This document shows positions 1-5,596 of a DNA stretch of 7,107 nt, piece after piece; positions within the stretch are counted from its first letter, which is position 1, and each line of letters opens with the position of its first letter. The notes beneath the pieces are model-generated. The model did no database searches. It saw nothing but the letters and a program-made list of their open reading frames with translations, and was not told the origin of the DNA. Source of the DNA: Oscillospiraceae bacterium (GTDB lineage: Bacteria > Bacillota > Clostridia > Oscillospirales > Oscillospiraceae); NCBI GenBank assembly GCA_031280855.1, contig JAITGH010000036.1, positions 1 through 7,107 on the forward strand, in the 5' to 3' direction. The position numbers were made by a program, and so were the translations under genes.

Positions 1-635
1 ATGCTCATAACCTCGGAGTACAGCATTGGCTTCGGGCGAGTCGCGCCGTAGCCCTCGAGCAGGGGAAAACGTTCCGCGACGACGTTGAACGGCAGCGCGT
101 CCGCCGCGCTGCGCAATACCGCACGCGTATCGATAACGGCGTGCCCGTCCGCGTCACGCGGGATCATTGCAGCGTACTCGTTCGCACCCTGAATGAAGCG
201 GCGAAGCGCGGCCGCAAGCTCCTGCTCCGTCGGTTGTACGTTCGCCAGTACGCCGTCGTAGAACGGCGCGGCGAATGAGACCGACGTCCACAGCCATAGG
301 AACAACGCGAGCGCCACTGCCGCACCGCTCAGCAACGGTAAGACTTGCCGCGCCGCAATCAGCAATCGTTTGCCGTTCGCTCTTGCGACGCGTACGACGC
401 TGACGACGATGTGGAAGAGCGCAAACGCGGCGGCAAGCGTTCCGCCGACCTCGAATACGCTGAACGGCAAAAGCTCGGTTATCGCTGCGATTGCGAGCCT
501 CACGTAGTGCGAGACGCGCTTCGCGGCGTCCATCGCGGACTGCACGCGTGACAACGGGTAGAACGCGGCGATCAGCGCGGCTCCCGCCGCCAGCGGGATC
601 GCTCTATGTATGACACTTTTCTTAAGCTCATTCAT
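1..635 (-). CDS. DUF3810-type membrane protein, N-terminal part (cut by window edge)
   Basis: The frame is open from ATG at 635 to position 1, giving 211 codons with the C-terminus outside the window. I see three hydrophobic segments at about residues 12-28, 58-82 and 98-122, then a soluble stretch ending in PKPMLYSEVMS (201-211). Three N-terminal membrane helices followed by a K/RPKP...S..MS motif is the layout I know from DUF3810 proteins of Firmicutes. In that family this motif precedes a segment with a putative HExxH metallopeptidase site, which would lie beyond the edge and cannot be checked. The start is supported by GGAGG at 646-650, ten bases upstream, and by a strong promoter just before it. 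The gene diverges from the 2H phosphoesterase gene. Function is unknown; a membrane-bound zinc peptidase is the family-level guess. Confidence 0.75.
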   Translation of the reverse strand, partial: MNELKKSVIHRAIPLAAGAALIAAFYPLSRVQSAMDAAKRVSHYVRLAIAAITELLPFSVFEVGGTLAAAFALFHIVVSVVRVARANGKRLLIAARQVLPLLSGAAVALALFLWLWTSVSFAAPFYDGVLANVQPTEQELAAALRRFIQGANEYAAMIPRDADGHAVIDTRAVLRSAADALPFNVVAERFPLLEGYGATRPKPMLYSEVMS

Positions 636-658
636 TGCGGCATGACCTCCACGATTGC

Positions 659-688
659 AGTATACACGATTATGGGATCGTAAGTCAA
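659..688 (-). promoter_or_regulatory. Sigma-A-type promoter of the DUF3810-type gene
   Basis: On the minus strand TTGACT (688-683) is followed after 18 bases by TATACT (664-659). Each hexamer matches consensus at 5 of 6 positions. The predicted start is near 651-653, so the transcript would begin almost at the GGAGG ribosome site (650-646), leaving a leader of about 15-18 bases before the ATG at 635. Confidence 0.75.
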
Positions 689-791
689 GAGTAAGATTGC
701 GGAAATCGCTGTAAACGGACGAGAATGCTCGGCGTACGTTGCCGCAAGGTAAAGAAATTGCGAAAAAGTACGATATATGGTATGTAGACTC

Positions 792-809
792 AGTGTCGGC
801 ATTGACACT
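792..809. promoter_or_regulatory. Perfect 6+6 inverted repeat ahead of the 2H phosphoesterase gene
   Basis: AGTGTC (792-797) and GACACT (804-809) are exact reverse complements separated by six bases. The right arm ends five bases before the GGGAG ribosome site (814-818) of the gene starting at 828. It could be a small 5'-leader hairpin or a binding site for a dimeric regulator. A poor promoter candidate (TTGCGA 758-763, 17 bases, TATGTA 781-786) would place the transcript start next to this repeat. Function is inferred only from position. Confidence 0.4.
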
Positions 810-827
810 TCTTGGGAGACTGATTGA

Positions 828-1349
828 ATGGAATACGCATTATCATTGTACTTTGACGAGGTATCGGAACAACGGCTTCAGGCGCTGAATGAGACGGCGG
901 CTCGAGCGACCGACAACGATTACATGGTAAACATACCGCCGCACATTACGATCGCGATGTTTACGACGGATAACATCCAGCCGATCGCGGCGATGATGAA
1001 CAAGTCGCTTGGTGGATTCAATTCGGGGCGGGTGCTGTTCAGCTCAGTCGGCGCGTTCCCGCCGCACACGCTGTTCCTTGCGCCTGCGGCGAATCCGTAT
1101 CTGCAATCGATGTGCCGAATGGCGTCGACTCTGCTTGCGCGTAAGGTCTCACTGCACCATCTGTACTTGCCGAACTTCTGGGTACCGCATATGACGTCGG
1201 CGATGAAGCTTACGGGCGCGGAGCTTATTCGCGGGTTCGCCGCGCTTTCCGACGCGTTCGCTCAGTTCGAGGCTAACGTGACGCGAATCGCGGTCTCCGC
1301 TTGCGAACCGTATGAAGATCTCATCGTGCTCGACCTTCCGGCGGCGTAA
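828..1349 (+). CDS. 2H phosphoesterase, 2'-5' RNA ligase family
   Basis: This 173-residue protein carries the two H-x-T/S-x motifs that define the 2H phosphoesterase fold: H39-I-T41-I inside PPHITIAMF and H121-M-T123-S inside VPHMTSAM. They are about 80 residues apart, as expected for two pseudo-symmetric lobes whose histidines line one active site. Length fits single-domain bacterial members (about 170-190 residues). Family members open 2',3'-cyclic phosphates or 2'-5' linkages in RNA or nucleotides, and the natural substrate of most is unsettled. It should be cytosolic, with no signal peptide or membrane segment. ATG at 828 has GGGAG at 814-818, nine bases upstream. It is a lone plus-strand gene, divergent from the DUF3810-type gene, with a 6+6 inverted repeat just upstream. 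The family call is firm; the substrate is not known. Confidence 0.82.
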   Translation: MEYALSLYFDEVSEQRLQALNETAARATDNDYMVNIPPHITIAMFTTDNIQPIAAMMNKSLGGFNSGRVLFSSVGAFPPHTLFLAPAANPYLQSMCRMASTLLARKVSLHHLYLPNFWVPHMTSAMKLTGAELIRGFAALSDAFAQFEANVTRIAVSACEPYEDLIVLDLPAA

Positions 1350-1567
1350 GCGCAATCGAATAGGTATTGTTAGAAATTTGTTGTAGTACGAGGATAACGA
1401 CCGCCGCCGTATCGTTTTGTACTGCTCCACCGTTGCAACAGTGATGCATGAAAAAACGGCAAGGGAGGCAGACGAAGTAATACACAAATTTATGATATTA
1501 CCGGCGAGTAACACTTTCGCGTGCCGAGCATAGTATATCACGCCGCGGTCATTGGAGGATATACTCA
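1350..1567. other. 218-base intergenic region without a supported gene
   Basis: Between the 2H phosphoesterase stop and the TTG start of the next gene I find no convincing ORF. The short plus-strand frames at 1448-1480 (ten residues) and from 1492 (thirteen residues) lack a properly spaced ribosome site. A weak 5-bp stem, AACGA with TCGTT near 1397-1417, is followed by only a few T and is a poor terminator. A TAGTAT at 1531-1536 could be a -10 box for the next gene, but no matching -35 is visible. The region is more AT-rich than the flanking genes. Confidence 0.5.
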
Positions 1568-1864
1568 TTGTTTGGAAACGTAAAAATCAAAGACGCACAG
1601 AGAGAGATCTTCTTAAAAGACGGCTTCAGAGTGCGGTTCGTGCTGCCCGACGGAAACCTCGCTCGGGAGGAACTCGGCGGCTTGCCGCGATACCGCCGAC
1701 TGTTCACAGCAAGAGACGACATGAGCGTAACCGAGTGGAAAGCCGTACGGTTTGCAGAGATCTACCCCGGATTCGACGTAAGGGTCTACGACGGAAACGG
1801 GAGTGCGGTTCTGGGTCAGGTTAAGCTGTCCGATTTGCGCGGCGGCTATGTAAAACGCAAATAA
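1568..1864 (+). CDS. Hypothetical 98-residue protein, TTG start
   Basis: I do not recognise the family. The reading frame begins at TTG (1568-1570) with GGAGG at 1554-1558, nine bases upstream, which is ideal spacing and decides the start. The protein begins MFGNVKIKD, is rich in Arg, Lys, Asp and Glu, has no signal peptide or membrane helix, and contains one Trp and one internal Met. The C-terminal third (YPGFDVRVYDGNGSAVLG, about residues 66-83) alternates like beta strands joined by a turn, so a small beta-rich cytosolic domain is plausible. Codons such as AGA, GGA and AAA are more frequent than in the neighbours, which may hint at a different origin. A 119-residue minus-strand frame overlaps it, but that frame lacks a good ribosome site and reads through the downstream hairpins. 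The gene is convergent with the NTPase gene. Confidence 0.6.
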   Translation: MFGNVKIKDAQREIFLKDGFRVRFVLPDGNLAREELGGLPRYRRLFTARDDMSVTEWKAVRFAEIYPGFDVRVYDGNGSAVLGQVKLSDLRGGYVKRK

Positions 1865-1866
1865 CG

Positions 1867-1883
1867 CAAGGGCACAGCCCTTG
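1867..1883. repeat. 7-bp stem-loop right after the hypothetical gene
   Basis: CAAGGGC (1867-1873) and GCCCTTG (1877-1883) are exact reverse complements around an ACA loop, beginning three bases after the TAA stop at 1862-1864. There is no T tract on either strand, so it is not a canonical intrinsic terminator. It could still protect a 3' end or form part of the larger structured element that follows. Confidence 0.55.
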
Positions 1884-1899
1884 ACCTCCGCCGCGCTCA

Positions 1900-1937
1900 A
1901 CGATTTCGGGATCGCCCTTACGGCGACCCGAAATCGT
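1900..1937. repeat. Long 16-bp hairpin in the intergenic element
   Basis: ACGATTTCGGG (1900-1910) pairs perfectly with CCCGAAATCGT (1927-1937). Inside it TCGCC (1912-1916) pairs with GGCGA (1922-1926), leaving one unpaired A at 1911 and a five-base loop CTTAC. Eleven plus five base pairs with a single bulge is far beyond chance for this length. No T run follows on either strand. It resembles the palindromic cores of dispersed intergenic repeats, and it may also block transcription between the convergent genes. Confidence 0.8.
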
Positions 1938-1943
1938 GCGTAA

Positions 1944-2006
1944 CGCTCACCCCTCACGCCTGCCCGCTTCACCCTCGCGCCTCACGCATGATCCTTGACG
2001 CCTCAC
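1944..2006. repeat. Degenerate direct-repeat tract, CCTCACGC-like units
   Basis: On the plus strand, related units occur at 1951-1960 (CCCTCACGCC), 1972-1981 (CCCTCGCGCC), 1980-1988 (CCTCACGCA) and 1997-2006 (GACGCCTCAC). Read on the minus strand they give a purine-rich series of GTGAGGCG variants. The units are imperfect and their spacing is irregular. The tract lies directly downstream of the minus-strand promoter at 2014-2042 and upstream of the long hairpin. Confidence 0.55.
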
Positions 2007-2013
2007 TATTGCT

Positions 2014-2042
2014 ATTATACCATAAAAGTGTGAACAAATCAA
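2014..2042 (-). promoter_or_regulatory. Strong minus-strand promoter with no recognisable gene behind it
   Basis: On the minus strand TTGATT (2042-2037) is followed after 17 bases by a perfect TATAAT (2019-2014), preceded by TG one base before it (extended -10). The predicted start is the A at about 2007. The -35 box overlaps the TGA stop of the NTPase gene (2041-2039). Transcription would run through the repeat tract and hairpins and then antisense to the 98-residue gene. The hexamers and spacing are seen directly; activity is inferred. Confidence 0.55.
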
Positions 2043-2073
2043 GCGCAATTTGTTAAGAAAACGTTAACAAATT
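2033..2073. repeat. Three alternating AACAAAT/ATTTGTT arms (AT-rich inverted repeats)
   Basis: AACAAAT (2033-2039) and ATTTGTT (2048-2054) form a 7+7 inverted repeat. The second arm is also part of AATTTGTTAA (2047-2056), which pairs perfectly over 10 bp with TTAACAAATT (2064-2073) around GAAAACG. The 10-bp repeat spans the last codons of the NTPase gene, and the outermost arm overlaps the -35 box of the promoter at 2014-2042. An operator array or two mutually exclusive hairpins would fit. An intrinsic terminator is unlikely because the stems contain almost no G/C and no U run follows. Confidence 0.5.
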
Positions 2074-2533
2074 CGCGGTATGCAGAGTCTCGCGTTTGCT
2101 CCGTAACCGTCACGACGTGAACGTCGCCGCGTTCCGCAATCGACCGCACGAACGGTGTGTCCGAGACCTTCAGCACTCCCAGCACGGGCGCAGCACTGTC
2201 CAGCGCGGCGTGCACCGCCGACTTGAACGCCGCGCACGGCTCCTCGAACCGTCCAAGCTCGTCGAGGACGAGTAGCTCGCACGGGCGCGTGATCGAGTTG
2301 AGCGCGAAGGGCTCGAACGCCGCAAGGTTAACCTTCGCACTCCCGTCGGTGAACGTCGCCATGTGGCACGACTCCCGCGTTATGCGGTCGTGAAGCCAAA
2401 ACGTGCGTGATTCCGGAGTGATCGCTCGAGTCGTGAAGAATCCGCCGACGCCTGCGGGTGAAAGCTCCGCAAGCATTCGGTCGAGTATCGTGGACTTACC
2501 CGCGCCGGGCAGCCCGGTTAGGAAGATGTTCAT
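2039..2533 (-). CDS. Small P-loop NTPase, THEP1-like nucleoside-triphosphatase
   Basis: This 164-residue protein starts MNIFLTG and has a Walker A loop G7-LPGAGKST at residues 7-15, a GGFFTTRAI strand at 30-38, and a Walker B segment LLVLDELGRFE at 87-97 with D91 and E92. A P-loop at the extreme N-terminus, a G-G-F-x-T strand and a DE-x-G-x-x-E Walker B are characteristic of the THEP1 (NTPase_1) family, typically 160-180 residues. Members hydrolyse NTPs in vitro; their cellular role is unclear. I start at ATG 2533 because it puts the P-loop where the family has it and lies eight bases after the lipoprotein stop. A GTG at 2584 would add 17 unrelated residues and overlap that gene. No strong ribosome site precedes 2533, so translation probably depends on coupling. 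It is the last gene of the operon. Confidence 0.75.
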   Translation of the reverse strand: MNIFLTGLPGAGKSTILDRMLAELSPAGVGGFFTTRAITPESRTFWLHDRITRESCHMATFTDGSAKVNLAAFEPFALNSITRPCELLVLDELGRFEEPCAAFKSAVHAALDSAAPVLGVLKVSDTPFVRSIAERGDVHVVTVTEQTRDSAYREFVNVFLTNCA

Positions 2534-2541
2534 CGTACGGC

Positions 2542-3729
2542 TCAGCTGACTGCAAACGGAGTCTTCGAGACGAACGCGTTCCACTCGTCAATTGTCAGGT
2601 CGTAGCCGAGGAATAGGCGATAGCCCTCGCGAATCAGCTCGTAACCGCGGTCGCCGGCAGCGTCGGGATACAGCAGCTCCGACAGCCACACCATGCCGAA
2701 GTAGCGGTTGACTGACGGCGGCATTCCCATCCAGTTGTACGGGCCGATGGGAATCTCCGCATAATTGTCGTTCTTGATCGCGTCGAGCTGCGACCACGTC
2801 GGATCGGTCTTGACGGTTGAGTAGACGCTATTCGGGCCGAAAACGATGAACTCCGGGTTCCACAGTAGGATTTGCTCGAGGTCAGTCTCGTTACCGCTGC
2901 CGCGGCCGGAGGGCTCGTCAACCACCGCGACGTTGTCCGCGAGGTAGTCGACAATCTCGGCATGGAACGACGTCTTCGCGATTACGTTCAGCCCGGAGTC
3001 TCCGACAAGGTACAGCACTTTCGGCTTCACGCCGCCACTATTGGCAAGGCGAGCGTCTGCGGCCGCGAGAACTTTCTCCACGTACTGCGCAAGCTCCTCA
3101 CCGCGCTGCTCCCGTCCGAGCAGCTTGCCAAGCGTGCGGAACGCGTCGGCAGAGCTTACGCCGGGGCGCGAGTCATCCGGGCGCAGGTACGCGGTGATAT
3201 GGACGGCGGGAATCGCAAGCTTCGACGTTATGCTGTCCATGTCTTCCTTGATCGTTTTCTTAGGCTCGCCGAGGTCGATCACGACGTCAGGGTTGATCGC
3301 CGCGATGGTCTCGAAGTTGAGGTCGTCGGAACCGTAGAATTGTCCGACTTCCGGAAGGGCAAGCAGATTTGCGGGCACGTACTTCGTGCTGTCGTCGCTG
3401 TACGCGGAGGCGACGGAAACCATGAGGTCAGGTGCGATCGCGACGAGGAACATCTGCGCGAGAGCTCCGCCGGGCGCGATCTTCGTGATGGTTGCGGGCA
3501 GCTCGACCGTGCGGTCTGCGCTGTCCGTGAACGTCTGTTTCGCGTTCGGGTCGGGAGTCGCGTCGGCCGACGCGGCAGGCTCGGACGGAGCTGCGGACGC
3601 GGACGGGCTTGCCGCCCCTGACTCTGTTGGAGAGGTTGACGGCGACGCCGTAGTCTCCGCAGGTGTGCACGCCGCCAACAGTGCGAACGTCATGGCGACC
3701 GCCAGTAGAATCGCTAGAGTCTTCTTCAT
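2542..3729 (-). CDS. ABC transporter substrate-binding lipoprotein (metal-chelate type)
   Basis: This 395-residue protein has a type II signal peptide: basic MKK, a hydrophobic core and lipobox L18-A-A-C21, so it should be anchored to the outer face of the membrane. Residues 22-65 form a Ser/Ala/Pro/Thr-rich linker. From about residue 66 the sequence (FTDSADRTVELP) begins the Peripla_BP_2 fold of class III binding proteins for siderophores, heme and corrinoids. The PYNWMGMPPSVNR segment (330-342) and the following WLSELLYP helix are typical of the C-terminal lobe. The ligand cannot be deduced. ATG at 3729 has AAGGAG at 3743-3738, with eight bases between GGAG and the start. It follows the ATPase gene after an 88-base gap and precedes the NTPase gene by eight bases. 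The strong ribosome site fits the usual excess of binding protein over transporter. Confidence 0.88.
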   Translation of the reverse strand: MKKTLAILLAVAMTFALLAACTPAETTASPSTSPTESGAASPSASAAPSEPAASADATPDPNAKQTFTDSADRTVELPATITKIAPGGALAQMFLVAIAPDLMVSVASAYSDDSTKYVPANLLALPEVGQFYGSDDLNFETIAAINPDVVIDLGEPKKTIKEDMDSITSKLAIPAVHITAYLRPDDSRPGVSSADAFRTLGKLLGREQRGEELAQYVEKVLAAADARLANSGGVKPKVLYLVGDSGLNVIAKTSFHAEIVDYLADNVAVVDEPSGRGSGNETDLEQILLWNPEFIVFGPNSVYSTVKTDPTWSQLDAIKNDNYAEIPIGPYNWMGMPPSVNRYFGMVWLSELLYPDAAGDRGYELIREGYRLFLGYDLTIDEWNAFVSKTPFAVS

Positions 3730-3767
3730 TTGGGGTTCTCCTTAACAAGTTGTTTTATTTAAGTACA

Positions 3768-3781
3768 CGGTCGGCAGACCG
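3768..3781. repeat. GC-rich 5-bp hairpin in the ATPase-lipoprotein gap
   Basis: CGGTC (3768-3772) pairs with GACCG (3777-3781) around the tetraloop GGCA, in the 88-base gap 3730-3817. On the transcribed minus strand it is followed by an A/T-rich stretch but no U run, so it is not a canonical terminator. It may be an mRNA processing or stability element that separates transporter and binding-protein levels. No good promoter was found in the gap. Confidence 0.35.
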
Positions 3782-3817
3782 AGTGCTAACATAGTAATAG
3801 ACGGAGTTAACCGCTCT

Positions 3818-4594
3818 CTATTGTCGGTATTCTGCGATTTCTGTCGCGGAAAGGCTGTATAGCTCGCAGATCAGCGCGTCCGTGATGACCTCCGACGGCG
3901 CACCAATCGCCACGATGGTGCCGCGATTGATCGCGAGCACTCGATCCGCGAATCGAAGCGCGTGCTCCGGGTTGTGCGTGCTCAGCACGACCGCGTAACC
4001 CTCGCGGGTTAGCTCTCGAATCCGGCGCATCACGCGGATCTGGTTACCGAAATCGAGGTTCGCGGTAGGCTCGTCCATGATCAGGATCTTCGCCTGTTGA
4101 GCCATCGCACGTGCGACAAGCGTCAGCTGACGCTCCCCGCCGGAGATGTGCGTGTAGCCGCGCTCCGCGAGGTGCAAGACTCCGGCGCGAGTCATCGCGT
4201 CCTCCGCAAGCTTGAGTTCCGCCGCACGAGGCGCTCCAAGCCCGCCGATCTGCGCCGTCGTACCCATCAGCACCATATCGCGCACGGTATAGTTGAACGT
4301 CGGCGAATGCGACTGCGGAACGAATGCGACTCGCTTCGCCAGCGTCGCGGGTGAGGTCTTGCGCACGCTTTCGCCGCAGATGGAGATCTCGCCCTTGAAT
4401 CGCTTGTTGTTGAAGCCGAGCAGACAGTGGAACAGCGTCGATTTCCCGACTCCGTTCGGGCCGAGTACCGCAAGCACCTCGCCCTCGTGCACCGTGAAGT
4501 TGATCGCGTCGAGCACCAAATGCGTATCGTATGCAAACGACAATCGCTCCACGCGAATGCGGTCGTACTTGACCTCGCCGTGCAGTTCACTCAT
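3818..4594 (-). CDS. ABC transporter ATPase of a FecCD-type importer
   Basis: This 258-residue protein has a complete set of ABC ATPase motifs: Walker A G45-PNGVGKST53, Q-loop Q94 in FVPQS, signature I150-SGGERQ156, Walker B ILIMDEP (170-176, D174 and E175), D-loop ANLD (178-181) and H-loop H207 in LSTHNP. The architecture and length match the FepC/BtuD-like ATPases that pair with FecCD permeases at the cytoplasmic face. Isoleucine in place of the usual leucine in the signature is a common, tolerated variant. ATG at 4594 lies three bases after the permease stop (4598-4600). AGAGG at 4610-4606 is the likely ribosome site, a somewhat long eleven bases away, within the permease's last codons. 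It should power uptake of the ligand captured by the lipoprotein encoded next. Confidence 0.92.
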   Translation of the reverse strand: MSELHGEVKYDRIRVERLSFAYDTHLVLDAINFTVHEGEVLAVLGPNGVGKSTLFHCLLGFNNKRFKGEISICGESVRKTSPATLAKRVAFVPQSHSPTFNYTVRDMVLMGTTAQIGGLGAPRAAELKLAEDAMTRAGVLHLAERGYTHISGGERQLTLVARAMAQQAKILIMDEPTANLDFGNQIRVMRRIRELTREGYAVVLSTHNPEHALRFADRVLAINRGTIVAIGAPSEVITDALICELYSLSATEIAEYRQ

Positions 4595-4597
4595 ACG

Positions 4598-5596
4598 TCA
4601 GCCCGCCTCTCGCTTTTGTGTGATCAGCCATAGGAAGAACGGAGCGCCGACGACGCTGGTGAGAATCCCGATCGGGATCTCCGTAAGCAGCAGATTGCGG
4701 GAGATATCGTCGACGATCAGCAGGAATAACGCTCCACCCAGCATCGTTACCGGCATCAGCTTGCGATAGTTATTGCCGACCAGCATTCGCAAAAGGTGCG
4801 GAACTACCAGCCCTACCCAGCCGATTAGACCGCTTACGCTCACGCTTGCCGCAGTGATGAGCGTCGAGCTGACGATTACGACAAGCCGAACCGCGCCGAC
4901 GTTAACGCCCATCGTGCGAGCCTCGTTCTCCGGCAGCGTCAGCAGATTGATGTGCCAGCGCAGCGCGAACAGCGGTATCAGCCCGATCGCCATCGGAATC
5001 GCCGCAAGCATCACGCTTTGCGGAGTCGTCTTCGCAAGTGAGCCCATCATCCAGTACGTGATCTCCGGCAGAATGCTGTTCGGATCCGCGACCAGCTTCA
5101 CGAACGAGGTTACCGCGTTCGCCAGCGAGCTTACCATAATCCCGGCGAGTATTATCCCGAGCAGACGTTCGCCCCGCGCCGCTCGGCTTACCAGCATCAC
5201 CACCGCGATCGTGCCGATACTGAAGACGAACGCGAACAACATGACCATTTGAGCCGGAAGTTCGAGCAGGATCGCGATCGCCGCTCCGGTCGCCGCTCCG
5301 CTGGAGGCGCCCAAAATGTCCGGAGCCGCCATCGGATTCCGGAATACGCCCTGGTACGACGCGCCCGCCGTCGCAAGGCAGCAGCCGACCATGCACGCAA
5401 GCAGAATCCTCGGAAGCCGTACGTTGTAGAAGATCGCCGCCATTTGAGGCGTTACCTCGCTCGTGCGACCCAGCAGCAGCTTCCCAATGTCTGCCACCGC
5501 TATCGGGAATCGCCCGAGTACTATGGAAACAATAAACGCCAGACAAAGCAACACGCCGAGACACAGCGCGACAGGCACTCGCTTTCCGATTCTCAT
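4598..5596 (-). CDS. FecCD-family ABC transporter permease
   Basis: This 332-residue multi-pass membrane protein is of the length usual for the FecCD (BtuC-like) family, which forms a homodimeric ten-helix-per-subunit channel for iron-siderophores, heme or corrinoids. Diagnostic segments are GASYQG (78-83), NPMAAPDILG (87-96), GWVGLVVPHLLR (259-270) and the C-terminal EIPIGILTSVVGAPFF stretch ending near 321. The last includes the helix expected to contact the ATPase. I choose ATG at 5596 because its A-T-G-A overlaps the methyltransferase stop (TGA 5595-5593), and GAGGG at 5608-5604 lies seven bases upstream. A frame-compatible start at 5644 would add 16 polar residues overlapping the previous gene and is less likely. 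The overlap implies translational coupling with the methyltransferase. Confidence 0.92.
   Translation of the reverse strand: MRIGKRVPVALCLGVLLCLAFIVSIVLGRFPIAVADIGKLLLGRTSEVTPQMAAIFYNVRLPRILLACMVGCCLATAGASYQGVFRNPMAAPDILGASSGAATGAAIAILLELPAQMVMLFAFVFSIGTIAVVMLVSRAARGERLLGIILAGIMVSSLANAVTSFVKLVADPNSILPEITYWMMGSLAKTTPQSVMLAAIPMAIGLIPLFALRWHINLLTLPENEARTMGVNVGAVRLVVIVSSTLITAASVSVSGLIGWVGLVVPHLLRMLVGNNYRKLMPVTMLGGALFLLIVDDISRNLLLTEIPIGILTSVVGAPFFLWLITQKREAG

Noticed and set aside
802..807. Perfect TTGACA -35 hexamer on the plus strand
   Set aside because: At 16-18 bases downstream there is no -10-like sequence, and transcription would start inside the 2H phosphoesterase gene. The hexamer is explained by the inverted repeat it belongs to.
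1448..1534. Tiny plus-strand ORFs in the gap after the 2H phosphoesterase gene
   Set aside because: Both are 10-13 codons without correctly spaced ribosome sites, and nothing suggests a leader peptide function.
1149..1568. Minus-strand frame of 139 residues over the end of the 2H phosphoesterase gene and the gap
   Set aside because: It overlaps a well-supported gene in antisense, has mixed low-quality composition, and shows no supporting ribosome site or family.
1900..1937. Long hairpin as an intrinsic terminator
   Set aside because: No run of T follows on either strand, so it lacks the second half of a canonical terminator. It is recorded as a structured repeat instead.
1613..1972. Minus-strand frame of 119 residues downstream of the promoter at 2014-2042
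   Set aside because: It begins with GTG without a properly spaced ribosome site, reads through both hairpins, and is antisense to the better supported 98-residue gene. Its composition looks like a shadow frame, though the promoter in front of it keeps some doubt.
2872..3621. Long plus-strand open frame of 249 residues
   Set aside because: It is antisense to the substrate-binding lipoprotein, extremely rich in Arg and Val, and shows no family motif. It is a GC-driven shadow of the lipoprotein codons.
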